Source of the DNA: CAVQCJ01 sp963771835
GTDB taxonomy: Bacteria; Actinomycetota; Actinomycetes; Prado026
Direction: 5' to 3'
Assembly: GCA_963771835.1 (NCBI GenBank)
Contig: CAVYVA010000002.1
Span: 496,001-560,000, forward strand
DNA length: 64,000 bases
The notes beneath the pieces are model-generated. The model was not told where the DNA came from. It ran no database searches and saw only the letters and a list, made by a program, of their open reading frames with translations. The first letter of the stretch is position 1, and every line of letters begins with the position of its first letter. The position numbers and the translations under genes were made by a program. Shown here in pieces: positions 10,103 through 18,873 of the stretch.

Positions 10103-11058
10103 CGGCGCACGCTGACCTCGCCCGGCGTCCCTGGGCCGGGGCCAACCGCGAGTACGACCTGGTCAAGGAGTTCGTGATCGCGATCCTGGTCGTGGGCGCG
10201 CTCACCCTCGGACTGGCCGTCGCCTTCGGGTCGCCGGACGACCGGAGCACCACGATGAAGACGTGGGCGACGGCCGCACCGTCCGACTTCGTGTCGACCA
10301 CGGCGCAGGAGCTCGCCGGAACCAGCGGGACGGCGGGGTACGGGCAGCCGTACAACGACACCGCGGACGCCGCGCAGCACGTCGGACCGCTGCAGCTGCA
10401 GAAGTGGGCCGGGGTCCGGATCCCGATCAACACGGCGAACGACTTCGTGATCGGCCCGCTGTCGTCCATGCCGCCGGACAGCACGACGACGGCGGCGCTG
10501 GCCCAGTGGAAGGGCGCCTCGGCGGACCAGCAGGCGAAGTGGGCCGGCGACTACTCGGACGCGATCGCGGCCGCACCGGACGGCGACTACACCAAGGCGG
10601 CGCCCGGCGAGTACGGACCGGTGCCGGCGCTGGCGGCGGCCGAGCTGGCTGCCGCGCAGGGTGGCGCGCTCGACAGCGTGATCCAGGCGCAGGGGCAGTT
10701 CTACAACACCGACTACACGTACTCGCTGCTGTTCCTCGCCGACGGCACCTTCCTGGAGGACCAGGCCCGGGCCCAGAACCTCGGCGGCGACCAGTGGGGG
10801 ATGATGAACGAGACCGGCAGCTACCCCGGCCAGTCCTGGCTGTGGCTGTACACGTTCTGGTACCAGGTCAAGCCGTTCAGCGACGAGAGCACGACGGTGG
10901 GCGCGAACGCGGACGCCTACGTCTGGGTGCTGATGATGCTGCTGACGCTCGGACTGATCCTGGTGCCGTTCATCCCCGGCATCCGGTCGCTACCCCGGTG
11001 GATCCCCATCCACCGCCTGATCTGGCGCGACTACTACCGCACGCACAGTCGCACCTGA
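10099..11058 (+). CDS. membrane-anchored protein of the cytochrome b operon, function unknown
   Basis: 319 residues. One helix near the N-terminus (about 22-44, VKEFVIAILVVGALTLGLAVAFG-like) and one near the C-terminus (about 275-300, AYVWVLMMLLTLGLILVPF) bracket a roughly 230-residue extracytoplasmic domain. That domain has GPLQLQKWAGVRIPIN, TANDFVIGPLSSMPP, a helical Ala-rich section and NTDYTYSLLFLADGTFLED. No haem CxxCH motif, Fe-S motif or other cofactor site is visible. Its ATG overlaps the cytochrome b stop, so it is almost certainly a partner subunit. The C-terminal helix followed by PRWIPIHRLIWRDYYR could substitute structurally for part of subunit IV; this is a guess. Confidence 0.75.
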   Translation: MTAHADLARRPWAGANREYDLVKEFVIAILVVGALTLGLAVAFGSPDDRSTTMKTWATAAPSDFVSTTAQELAGTSGTAGYGQPYNDTADAAQHVGPLQLQKWAGVRIPINTANDFVIGPLSSMPPDSTTTAALAQWKGASADQQAKWAGDYSDAIAAAPDGDYTKAAPGEYGPVPALAAAELAAAQGGALDSVIQAQGQFYNTDYTYSLLFLADGTFLEDQARAQNLGGDQWGMMNETGSYPGQSWLWLYTFWYQVKPFSDESTTVGANADAYVWVLMMLLTLGLILVPFIPGIRSLPRWIPIHRLIWRDYYRTHSRT

Positions 11059-11077
11059 CCGACCCCGCCTCCGGGGA

Positions 11078-11124
11078 ACCTACGGGCAGGTAAGGCCGAA
11101 TTCCGGCCTTACCTGCCCGTAGGT
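11078..11124. repeat. long palindrome, family B copy 1
   Basis: Exact 21-base arms (beginning acctacgggcaggtaaggcc) are separated by five bases, AATTC. It lies between the convergent cytochrome b operon and EEP gene and includes the last codons and stop of the EEP gene. It could terminate both. A second copy at 20086-20136 is in a divergent promoter region. Confidence 0.9.
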
Positions 11125-11850
11125 CTGCCCAGCGAGCGACCAGTCGAGGTCGACGATCAACGGGACGTGGTCGCTGTGACCCGGGGCGACCCAGTCGGCG
11201 AAGGTACCGACGCGCACGTCCCGGACTCGATCCATGCGGCTCTCGTGGAGCAGCACGTAGTCGATGTGCCACCCGGCCGCTTCCTTGCGCTGATGGAAGT
11301 AGGTGGACCTGGTGGCCGACCCGAACGGCTCCTCGTAGAAGGCGTGGTAGACGCTGACGAGCCCGAGCGCTTCCCAGCGCGCCCGCGCTCCCGAGCTCCC
11401 GCCGTCGCCCGCCGGGCCGCTCGCCGGCTGACCGATGTTGAAGTCCCCGGCCACGATCATGTCGCCGGCGGTCAGCAGGTCCGCGTACGCCTCGAGGGAG
11501 TCGACCACCTGCGCCCGGTAGGCGAGAGCGCTCGGCCGCGGCGGTCGGCTCCACACCCCGAGCACGGACGGTCCTGCGGTGGCCTTCGCGGCGACCGTCC
11601 ACTGCCCCTCGGCCTCGCGAGGACCCAGACGTTCCAGCTCGCCGGCGAACGAAGCGATCGCCACGGCCTTGTTCGGGATGTCTCCGGCGGACAACCAGCC
11701 GAGTGCCGGCTCGGTGAGCGTGGGCGTGGGCGACCGGCGCGGGTCGCGCAGGGGCGCCTCGCAGATGACGGCCAGATCGACCCCCAGCTGCTCCAGCGCG
11801 CGGACCTTCGCGACGCCGCCGGAGCAGCAGTTCCAGGTCGCGAATCGCAC
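11080..11850 (-). CDS. endonuclease/exonuclease/phosphatase (EEP) family protein
   Basis: 256 residues without a signal peptide. EEP signatures: MRFATWNCCSGG at the N-terminus (metal-binding Asn), VICEAPLRDP supplying the catalytic Glu, MIVAGDFNIGQPASG (GDFN), HIDYVLL and the C-terminal GHSDHVPLIVDLDW with the catalytic His. EEP enzymes cleave phosphodiester or phosphomonoester bonds in nucleic acids or lipids; the substrate is not readable from sequence. The final codons (QTYGQVRPEFGLTCP) are encoded by a family-B palindrome, so the C-terminus seems extended or replaced by the repeat. It is 40 bases downstream of a methyltransferase gene in the same direction. Confidence 0.85.
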   Translation of the reverse strand: MRFATWNCCSGGVAKVRALEQLGVDLAVICEAPLRDPRRSPTPTLTEPALGWLSAGDIPNKAVAIASFAGELERLGPREAEGQWTVAAKATAGPSVLGVWSRPPRPSALAYRAQVVDSLEAYADLLTAGDMIVAGDFNIGQPASGPAGDGGSSGARARWEALGLVSVYHAFYEEPFGSATRSTYFHQRKEAAGWHIDYVLLHESRMDRVRDVRVGTFADWVAPGHSDHVPLIVDLDWSLAGQTYGQVRPEFGLTCP

Positions 11851-11890
11851 GGCCGCACCCTAGCCAGTGCGGCAGGCGATTCCGGCCCCC

Positions 11891-12508
11891 TCACTTGGAG
11901 AGGGCGACTCCCAGGGACGCGGCGCCGGCCCACCTGGGGCCACCCTTCTCGTAGAAGACGTCGAGCTCGGTGATCGTGAACCCCGCCTCCGTGACCATCG
12001 ACTCGATCTCGCGGGTCAGGTGGCAGCCGCCCACCACCCGCTTCCACGGCGGCTCGATCCGGTGCTGCCACTTGCGCACCTTCGCGTCCGGCGCGAGCCC
12101 GTGCTCCACGAAGTGCAACGTCCCGCCCGGCCGCAGCACCCGCCGCAGCTCCCCCAGTGCAGCCGCCGCATCCGGGATCGTGCACATCGTCCAGGTCGAC
12201 AGGGCCGCGTCGAACGAGTCGTCGTCGAACGGCAGCGACTGGCCGTCCAGCCCCGCCCGCTCGATCGGCACCGTGGCCACCGCGAGCCGCTTGCCGGCCA
12301 GCTGCCACCCGATGTCGGACGGCTCGACCGCGGCCACCCGGGTCACGCCCGACGGGTAGAAGGGCACGTTCAGACCGGACCCGAACCCGATCTCGACGAC
12401 TTCCCCGGCCAGTCCCTCGCAGGTGCGCCGGCGCAGCGGCGCGATCCCCTTGGTCCCACCCGCGACGTCCAGCAACCGGGGCAGGACGTGGGTCCCGTAG
12501 TAGCCCAT
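11891..12508 (-). CDS. class I SAM-dependent methyltransferase
   Basis: 205 residues. The SAM-binding motif I is VVEIGFGSGLNVPFYP, followed by RVAAVEPS (acidic end of strand 2), DAALSTWTMCTIPD (motif IV region) and ALGELRRVLRPGGTLHFVEHG. This layout is that of the UbiE/Erg6-like group of small-molecule methyltransferases. It follows another methyltransferase gene with 12 bases between, in the same direction, so the two may act in one pathway. The substrate is unknown. Confidence 0.88.
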   Translation of the reverse strand: MGYYGTHVLPRLLDVAGGTKGIAPLRRRTCEGLAGEVVEIGFGSGLNVPFYPSGVTRVAAVEPSDIGWQLAGKRLAVATVPIERAGLDGQSLPFDDDSFDAALSTWTMCTIPDAAAALGELRRVLRPGGTLHFVEHGLAPDAKVRKWQHRIEPPWKRVVGGCHLTREIESMVTEAGFTITELDVFYEKGGPRWAGAASLGVALSK

Positions 12509-12520
12509 GACGCGCGCCTC

Positions 12521-13330
12521 CTAGATCTTCCGGCCGAGCGCCATCAGGTACTCCGGCGGGACGTTCTGGTCGTACATCCTGGCGAAGTCCTCCCGCAGCT
12601 GCGGCCATACACCCTTGGCCTCCAGCATGGGCTTGGCCATGATCAGCGGGCCGAAGTTCTCGGCGGACCAGTCCGCGGCCTCGTAGCCGGAGGCGAACCG
12701 CTGCGGCTCGACCGCCGTCGCCCGCTCGAACTCGAGGGTGACCCCGGAACCGGCGAAGAGCTGCCGCACGTGCGCCTCGGTCCCCCACAGCAGCGGCGGC
12801 TGCGCGAACGGCGGCGGGGGCGGCAGGTGCGCGCCCAGCACCCGGAACGACTCGCCCTGCGCCCCCTCCGGCGTCCACGAGCAGATGCCCAGACGCCCAC
12901 CGGGTCGCAGCACGCGGACGAGCTCGTCGGCGGCGACCTGGTGCCGCGGTGCGAACATCACGCCGAACGTCGACAGCACGAGGTCGAAGCTGGCGTCCTC
13001 GAACGGGAGGTCCTCGGCGTCGCCCTCGACCCACTCGACGGTGACGCCGGCGTCCTCGGCGAGCCGGCGGCCGGCCTCGAGCAGCTCTGGCGTGATGTCG
13101 ACGCCGGTGACGCGGCCACCCGCCTCGGCGGCGCGCAGGGCGACGTTCCCGGTGCCGCAGGCGACGTCCAGCACGTCCTCGCCGACGCCGACCCCGACGC
13201 GGCGGACAAGCTCGTCGCCGACGTTCCACAGCGACCGCCGGGCGACCTCGGCGAAGTCACCGAGTGCCCAGGTGGTCCTGGTCATCTTCTTCAGCTGGGC
13301 GAGCATCTCCGGGGCGACATCGGTGGTCAT
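12521..13330 (-). CDS. class I SAM-dependent methyltransferase (UbiE/Methyltransf_11 type)
   Basis: 269 residues. Motif I VLDVACGTGNVALRAAEAGG, then RVTGVDITPELLEAGRRLAE, EWVEGDAEDLPFEDASFDLVLSTFGVMFAP, and ADELVRVLRPGGRLGICSW are classic. The C-terminal part (LLWGTEAHVRQLFAGSGVTLEFERATAVEP) is typical of proteins annotated as UbiE-like. It is probably the first gene of a run with the second methyltransferase and perhaps the EEP gene. No ubiquinone pathway genes are nearby, so a menaquinone or small-molecule substrate is only a guess. Confidence 0.88.
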   Translation of the reverse strand: MTTDVAPEMLAQLKKMTRTTWALGDFAEVARRSLWNVGDELVRRVGVGVGEDVLDVACGTGNVALRAAEAGGRVTGVDITPELLEAGRRLAEDAGVTVEWVEGDAEDLPFEDASFDLVLSTFGVMFAPRHQVAADELVRVLRPGGRLGICSWTPEGAQGESFRVLGAHLPPPPPFAQPPLLWGTEAHVRQLFAGSGVTLEFERATAVEPQRFASGYEAADWSAENFGPLIMAKPMLEAKGVWPQLREDFARMYDQNVPPEYLMALGRKI

Positions 13331-13438
13331 GGCGGTCTCCCTGCTGGCGGTGGTACGTCCTGGTCAGGGACCGTAGGGAGCGCGGGCGAGGGCGTCATGA
13401 GGCGTTCGCCTCATCTTCTGCGCCCGGGTCGAGCCGGG

Positions 13439-15028
13439 CTAAGCCGACTCGAAGTACCCGGTCAGGCCGTGCTGGGTGGCGAACAGCGTCGCGGCCGCCC
13501 GGCTGGAGACGCCGAGCTTGGCGTAGATGTGCTCGACGTGGTTCGACGCGGTCTTCTGTGCCACCCCGAGCTCACGCGCGATCTGCTTGTTGGACTGGCC
13601 GCGCGCCACCAGCGTGAGCACCTCGACCTCGCGCGCGGTGAGCCCGCGCGGCCACTCCCGCCGGGCCGGCGCCCGCTGGCCGGCGGCGGCGAGCACGGCG
13701 TTGACGGAGTCACCGTCCAGGCGCCCGGCCCGGGCCTCGGCCTGCATCCGCCGCGCCGCCTCGGTGCCGGCGAACGCCGGCCGGTACGGCCGCGGCTCGG
13801 TCATCGCGTGGTAAGCGTCCGCGGCCGCGAGCAGCCGGTCGGACGGGGTGAGCGACGCCGCGGTGAGACCGCGCGGATAGCCGGACCCGTCGAGCCGCTC
13901 GTGGTGCCGGGACGCGACCTCGCGGCTGCGACCGAGGGCCCAGACCCGGGCGAGCATGCGGTCGGTGAGGTACGGGTGCAGCCGGACCCGCTCGACGTCG
14001 GCCTCCTTCAGCGCAGCGGGCCGGTCCCAGATGCCGTTGGAGACCCCGAGCCGGCCGAGGTCGTGGACGAGCGCGGCCCGCCGCAGCACGGTGACCTCGT
14101 CGTCCGGCAGCCCGGACCCGCGGGCGGCGGCCGCGACGAGGTTGGCCACGCCCCTGGAGTGCCCGGCGAGGTACGGCGACTTGATGTCGACGAGGTCGGC
14201 CATGGCCTCGAGCACCTGGTCGAGCTCGGCGCCGGACACGCGGCGGGACAGCCCGGGCTCGGCGGCGAGGACGGCGTCCCACTCGGAGGCTTCGTCGAGG
14301 CCGTCGAGGATCTGCTCCGCGTGCTCGACGAACAGGTCGGCGAGCCCGGTGTCGAGCTGGGTGCCACTGCGCTTGCGGACGATCGCGCGCGCTCCCTCGA
14401 CGCCGCGCCGACGGTTGTACACCTCGGCCATGGCGGCCAGCGGGACGAGCCGGGCGGGCAGGCCGATCTGCTGGCCGCGCAGGTGCTGCGGGCAACCCTT
14501 GCCGTCCCACTGCTCGTACGCCTGGTACATGGCGGTGCTGACGGTCTCGTCGAGGCCGATGCGGGTGGCGAACTGCGACCCGAGCGTGCAGTGCGTGGTG
14601 AGGAACTCCTCGGCGCGACGCTGTCCCACCAGCGGGACCTGGACGACGCGCTTGGCCCGCTCGATGCCGGTGCCGTGCGAGCCGACCCGGCGCAGCAGCC
14701 AGGCGAGGGTCTGGACGGTGCTCATGTCCAGCAGCTCCCAGCCGTCGCCCTTGAAGCTGATGTCGTCGCCGAACCACGTGGCCTGCTCGGCGGCGTCCGC
14801 GTGGCAGTACGAGTTGGCGAGCAGGCCGAGGTAGAAGGTCGCCTCGCGGTCGGCGTCGTCGGCGCCGGCGAGGTCGGCCAGCCGCAGCGCGATGACGGTC
14901 TGCCGCATGCAGTGGTCCATCGGCTGGCCGAGCCCGAGGTCGGCGGCGTACGAGAGGGTGGCCACCAGCTCCGCGATCGGCACGCTGGTGGTCGCCGTCT
15001 GGGCCGGCCGGCCCGGACGAACCGCCAT
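13439..15028 (-). CDS. HD-GYP-type phosphohydrolase fused to a LuxR DNA-binding domain
   Basis: 529 residues. The central-to-C-terminal part is an HD-GYP domain: VHDLGRLGVS (H322-D323), LHPYLTDRML, HHERLDGSGYPRG (H375-H376, G381-SGYP) and DAYHAMTEPRPYR. These domains usually degrade cyclic di-GMP. Residues about 145-205 look like a degenerate HD-GYP copy (EQWDGKGCPQHLRGQQIGLPARLV), probably non-catalytic. Residues 462-525 form a LuxR helix-turn-helix (GLTAREVEVLTLVARGQSNK, then QIARELGVAQKTASNHVEHI). So one polypeptide may turn over a signal nucleotide and bind DNA. No receiver or PAS domain is visible. Confidence 0.88.
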   Translation of the reverse strand: MAVRPGRPAQTATTSVPIAELVATLSYAADLGLGQPMDHCMRQTVIALRLADLAGADDADREATFYLGLLANSYCHADAAEQATWFGDDISFKGDGWELLDMSTVQTLAWLLRRVGSHGTGIERAKRVVQVPLVGQRRAEEFLTTHCTLGSQFATRIGLDETVSTAMYQAYEQWDGKGCPQHLRGQQIGLPARLVPLAAMAEVYNRRRGVEGARAIVRKRSGTQLDTGLADLFVEHAEQILDGLDEASEWDAVLAAEPGLSRRVSGAELDQVLEAMADLVDIKSPYLAGHSRGVANLVAAAARGSGLPDDEVTVLRRAALVHDLGRLGVSNGIWDRPAALKEADVERVRLHPYLTDRMLARVWALGRSREVASRHHERLDGSGYPRGLTAASLTPSDRLLAAADAYHAMTEPRPYRPAFAGTEAARRMQAEARAGRLDGDSVNAVLAAAGQRAPARREWPRGLTAREVEVLTLVARGQSNKQIARELGVAQKTASNHVEHIYAKLGVSSRAAATLFATQHGLTGYFESA

Positions 15029-15139
15029 GCGCGGCAGTGTACGAGCGGCGGACCGGACCTGGCAGGGGCCGACCGGGCTCGGCCACCATCACCGCGTCGG
15101 CTCTGACCGGGGGGCGGCACGAGGCCCTACGCTCTGGGC

Positions 15140-15418
15140 GTGGACGCGTACGAGGTCAGCCTGCAGGTGGCCTTCCAGCCGGCGCTGACGATCGCCAAGC
15201 AGCAGCGGGCGATGGAGTGCCTGGAGGCGCTGGCGCCCCGGCAGCTCGAGGTGACCAACTCCCTGTGCCTGGTCCGCGTCGTGGTACCGGCACCGGACTC
15301 CGAGGCCGCTCGCAACGACGCGGAGTTCGCGGTCGCCCGGGCCCTGTCCACGGCGGGGCACACGATGATCACGGCGCCGATCAAGACGGAGTCGGTGCGC
15401 CTGACGTCGAACGGATAG
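15140..15418 (+). CDS. small hypothetical protein, 92 residues
   Basis: It begins with GTG six bases after a TACGCT that could be a -10 box, suggesting leaderless translation. The sequence alternates strands and helices (AYEVSLQVAFQPAL, QRAMECLEALAP, NSLCLVRVVVPAPD, NDAEFAVARALSTAGHTMIT), like a compact ferredoxin-like fold. No family is recognised. Its last 38 bases overlap the 3' end of the convergent cyclase gene. It is divergent from the HD-GYP/LuxR gene. Confidence 0.6.
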   Translation: MDAYEVSLQVAFQPALTIAKQQRAMECLEALAPRQLEVTNSLCLVRVVVPAPDSEAARNDAEFAVARALSTAGHTMITAPIKTESVRLTSNG

Positions 15419-18400
15419 CCGCGTCCAGCTGCTCGGCCAGGCCCGCGGCGCCCAGCCCTGCCAGCGTGGCCCGGGCCCGCTCGAGGTGCTCGGGGGGGAC
15501 CCCGCCGGACGGCAGCACCCACGCCGCCGCGATCGTCGCGCGGGCGTGGTCCAGCGGGAGGTCGAGGCGGACCCACCCGTCCAGGGCGGCTGCGACCTCG
15601 TCCGCGCCGGTCTGCGGGCCGTCGACGAGCACCGCGGCGACAGCCCGGCCGCTCTTGCGGACGAGCTCGTACCACTGACCGCGCAGAGCCGACGTGTCGT
15701 GCAGCACCGCGTCGATCGACGCGGGGTCGTGCTCGGCGGCGGCCGCCTGCACGGCCATCCAGGCTGAGTTGCCGGCGTTGCCGCCGGACGGCTCGATCCG
15801 CACCCCCGCCAGCGCATCGACCAGCGCCCCCGCCGAGTTGCCCGCCGAGAGCAGGACGACCGCGTTCGAGCGCAGGTACCACGACCGCATCTGGACCGAG
15901 TCCCACCGGTCCTGGACCGGCTCCAGGGTCTCGATCAGGGCCCGGGCGTCCGCGGCCCGGCCGCGCATCGCGGCGAGCATCGCCCTGGTGACGACCAGAC
16001 CGTCCTCCTGCTCCCGGCCGGGCATGGCCTCGGCCTCGTCGAGCGCGTGGTCCGCGACATCCCAAACGCCGACGTCCGCAGCCGCCTCCGCACCGTTGGC
16101 CAGGTTGAGCCAGCGCAGCGGCCGGATGCCGGCCTTGAGCGCGATGTCGGCGGCCTGCAGGAAGGCCTCCATCGCACCCCGCGGGTCGTCCTCGCTGAGC
16201 AGGATGCCCAGCGCCATCCGGGCCCGGGCCACCTCGAACGCGCTCCCTGTCTGCGCGGCCACGTCGATGACCCCGCGGGCCAGCAGCGCGGCCTCCCAGT
16301 GCCGTCCCGCGTTGAACAGAGCCCAGGAGCGGGCGCCGGCGGCGGCCCGCAGCGCGTCGTAGGCGTCGCTCTCCTCGGCCAGCTCCATCGCCTGCTCGGA
16401 CCAGGTCAGCGCGGACTGCGTCTCGCCCGCGTGCGAGGAGCGGTCGGCCAGCAGTGCAGCCATCAGCGCGGCGGCCGGTCCGCGTCGACCGCGCATCACC
16501 TCCGCCGTCGTGTCCACGATCTCGTCGAACTCGGTGACCTGGACGCGGCCGATGAACGGCCGGACGGCCTCGGCGACGAACCGGCCCAGCGCGTCCGGGT
16601 CGCCGGAGGCCCGGTACGCCGGGACCGCGTCGGCGGCCAGTGCGGCGCCCCTGGTCAGGTCACCGGCGAAGAACGCGGCCTGGGCGGCGAGACGGAGCAG
16701 GACGGCGCGGTCGGCCGCGTCGACAGCCAGCGGGAGCGACAGCTCGGCGTACGCGAGCGCTTGCTCCGGGGAGCCCAGCGACTGCGCGCGCTCGGCCGCG
16801 CGGGTCAGCCAGGTCCGCGCCTGGGCCGCGACGTCCTCGGCTCCCGGGGCGCCGGGCTCGGCCTTGTACGCCTCCAGGTAGTGGCTGGCGACGATGCCCG
16901 ACATCTCCACGTCCTCGAGGCCCTCGAAGAACCGGGCTGCCGCCAGGTGCTTGGCCCGGCGCACCGGCTTGGACAACGTCGAGTAGGCGACCTCGCGGAT
17001 CACGCCCTGCATGAAGCCGTACTGACCGCGCTCCGGCGAGCGCGGGTCGACGTCCTGGGCGAGCAGCTCCTTGCGGGTCAGGGCGCGCAGCCGGGGCTCG
17101 AGCTCGTCCGGGTGGCGGCCGCCGACCGCGGCGAGCGAACGGATCGTGAAGTGCTGCCCGACCACCGCGGCGTCCTGCAGCAGCGACCGCTCGTCCTCCG
17201 GCAGGCCGTCCATCCGGGCGGCGACCAGTGCGTGCAGCGTCTCGGGGATGTCCAGCTCGCCGGCGAGGTCGGCGACGACCCGGTACGCCTCGCCGACCTG
17301 CTCGAGCACACCGCGGTCGGCGAGCATCCGCACGGTCTCCACCGCGTACAGCGGCACTCCCTCGGACCGCTCGACGAGGCGGGCGAGCCCGTCGCCGGGC
17401 AGCCCGTGCACGTAGCCGGTGACGAGCTGCCCGACCGTCGGGTCGGGCAGCGGGCCCAGGTGCAGGCTGGTGACGTTGCCCAGCCCGGTGCCCCAGGTCG
17501 GGCGTCGCTCCAGCAGCTCGGGCCGGGCCAGCGCGATCACGAGGATCGGTGCACTGCGCGACCACTCCAGCAACGACTCGATGAAGTCGAGCAGGCCGGG
17601 GTCGGCCCAGTGCAGGTCCTCGAAGACGAGCACGGTCGTCCCGCGGTCGGCGACGCGTTCGATGTACCGACGCCAGGCGCCGAACAGCTCCTCGCGGTCG
17701 CCCATCGGGGCCGAGGCCAGGCCCAGCAGATGGCCCAGACGCGGCTCCATCCAGCGCCGCTCGTCCTCGTCCGGGACGAGGTCCGCGAGGGACTCCGCGA
17801 GCCTGGCGCGCGCGGTGTCGGCATCCTCGCTCTCCTTGATCCCGGCCCGGCGCCGGACCATCTCGCCGAAGGCGTAGAAGGTGATGCCCTCGCCGTACGA
17901 GGGGCAGCGGCCCTGGTGCCAGTAGATGTCCTCGGTCAGCCCGTCGACGTACTTCTGCAGCTCCCAGACCAGGCGCGACTTGCCGATCCCGGCGACCCCC
18001 GACACGTGCACGAGCCGGGGCCGCGGCTCGCGGCCGGTGGCGAGCAGCAGCTCCTTGACCAGCCGCAGGTCCTCGTCCCGGCCCACGAACGGCGGCTCCG
18101 GGGTCTTGCCGCGCATCGAGCCACCGCGCTCGGACATCACCCGGACGGCCCGCCAGGCCGGCACCGACTCCTGCTTGCCCTTGAGCATCAACGGCTCGAC
18201 CGGGACGAACGCCACCGCCCGCGAGGCGGCCCGGTAGGTGCGCTCGCCGACGAGCACGGTGCCGGGCTCCGCGGCGCCCTGCAGCCGCGACGCGGTGTTG
18301 ACCAGGTCACCGGTGACCAGGGCCTGGTCGACGGCGCCGATGCTGGCAGCAGCCTCGCCGGTGAGGACGGCGGCCCGGGCCTGCAGCGGCAGGCCGAGCT

Positions 18401-18707
18401 CGCGTCCCAGCGCGGCCACGTCCGGGACGATCTCCAGCGCGGCGCGGACCGCGCGCTCGGCGTCGTCCTCGTGCGCGAGCGGCGTGCCCCAGACCGCCAT
18501 CACCGCGTCGCCGATGTACTTCTCGACGATGCCGCCATGGCACTGCACGGCGTCGGCGGCGAGGTCGAAGTAGCGGCTGAGCACGGTCCGGACGTCCTCG
18601 GCGTCGCGGTCCTCGGCGAACCCGGTGAACCCGACCAGGTCGACGAACAGCACCGAGACGAGCCGCCGCTCGGTGTACGGCTCAGGCCGGCACGACCGGC
18701 GCCGCAC
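15381..18707 (-). CDS. class III adenylate/guanylate cyclase fused to an AAA-type ATPase and TPR-like repeats
   Basis: About 1,108 residues. Residues 16-190 are a class III cyclase: VLFVDLVGFT with metal Asp D23, EKYIGDAVMAVWG with D67, and GDLVNTASRL with the transition-state Asn137 and Arg141. From about 205 an AAA-type/MalT-like ATPase follows: FVGRDEDL, Walker A GVAGIGKS (237-244) and Walker B region TVLVFEDLHWADPGLLDFI. The C-terminal half is helical and repeat-rich like TPRs. It probably makes cAMP under control of a ligand or protein sensed by the ATPase/TPR part. Relatives usually begin with zinc ribbons; here those are encoded in a separate overlapping frame immediately upstream, so a frameshift between them is suspected. 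Confidence 0.88.
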   Translation of the reverse strand: MRRRSCRPEPYTERRLVSVLFVDLVGFTGFAEDRDAEDVRTVLSRYFDLAADAVQCHGGIVEKYIGDAVMAVWGTPLAHEDDAERAVRAALEIVPDVAALGRELGLPLQARAAVLTGEAAASIGAVDQALVTGDLVNTASRLQGAAEPGTVLVGERTYRAASRAVAFVPVEPLMLKGKQESVPAWRAVRVMSERGGSMRGKTPEPPFVGRDEDLRLVKELLLATGREPRPRLVHVSGVAGIGKSRLVWELQKYVDGLTEDIYWHQGRCPSYGEGITFYAFGEMVRRRAGIKESEDADTARARLAESLADLVPDEDERRWMEPRLGHLLGLASAPMGDREELFGAWRRYIERVADRGTTVLVFEDLHWADPGLLDFIESLLEWSRSAPILVIALARPELLERRPTWGTGLGNVTSLHLGPLPDPTVGQLVTGYVHGLPGDGLARLVERSEGVPLYAVETVRMLADRGVLEQVGEAYRVVADLAGELDIPETLHALVAARMDGLPEDERSLLQDAAVVGQHFTIRSLAAVGGRHPDELEPRLRALTRKELLAQDVDPRSPERGQYGFMQGVIREVAYSTLSKPVRRAKHLAAARFFEGLEDVEMSGIVASHYLEAYKAEPGAPGAEDVAAQARTWLTRAAERAQSLGSPEQALAYAELSLPLAVDAADRAVLLRLAAQAAFFAGDLTRGAALAADAVPAYRASGDPDALGRFVAEAVRPFIGRVQVTEFDEIVDTTAEVMRGRRGPAAALMAALLADRSSHAGETQSALTWSEQAMELAEESDAYDALRAAAGARSWALFNAGRHWEAALLARGVIDVAAQTGSAFEVARARMALGILLSEDDPRGAMEAFLQAADIALKAGIRPLRWLNLANGAEAAADVGVWDVADHALDEAEAMPGREQEDGLVVTRAMLAAMRGRAADARALIETLEPVQDRWDSVQMRSWYLRSNAVVLLSAGNSAGALVDALAGVRIEPSGGNAGNSAWMAVQAAAAEHDPASIDAVLHDTSALRGQWYELVRKSGRAVAAVLVDGPQTGADEVAAALDGWVRLDLPLDHARATIAAAWVLPSGGVPPEHLERARATLAGLGAAGLAEQLDAAIRSTSGAPTPS

Positions 18708-18873
18708 CGGGGACGACCCCGGCGACCAGCGCCGTGCCGCACTCGCCGCAGAACTTGCTGGTCGGCGGGTTCTCGGTGCCGCAGACCGCGCACACCAGCA
18801 TCAGCGCGGAGCCGCACTCCGCGCAGAACTTCCGACCGGCCTCGTTGACCGTCCCGCAATGCGCGCAGGTCAT
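18682..18873 (-). CDS. double zinc-ribbon protein, likely the detached N-terminus of the cyclase
   Basis: 63 residues with two CxxC...CxxC ribbons: CAHCGTVNEAGRKFCAEC and CAVCGTENPPTSKFCGEC. It ends in an Ala/Val/Pro linker and a stop that overlaps the beginning of the cyclase frame. In related cyclases I would expect this ribbon-linker to run directly into ERRLVSVLF. A one-base shift between 18682 and 18707 would restore that fusion. The ATG overlaps the stop of the upstream flavoprotein gene (ATGA), so translation is coupled in the order flavoprotein, ribbon, cyclase. Confidence 0.75.
   Translation of the reverse strand: MTCAHCGTVNEAGRKFCAECGSALMLVCAVCGTENPPTSKFCGECGTALVAGVVPGAAPVVPA

Noticed and set aside
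11867..15106. A 1,079-codon open frame antisense to the methyltransferase and HD-GYP genes
   Set aside because: The opposite strand encodes recognisable domains throughout; the antisense translation has no domain-like pattern.
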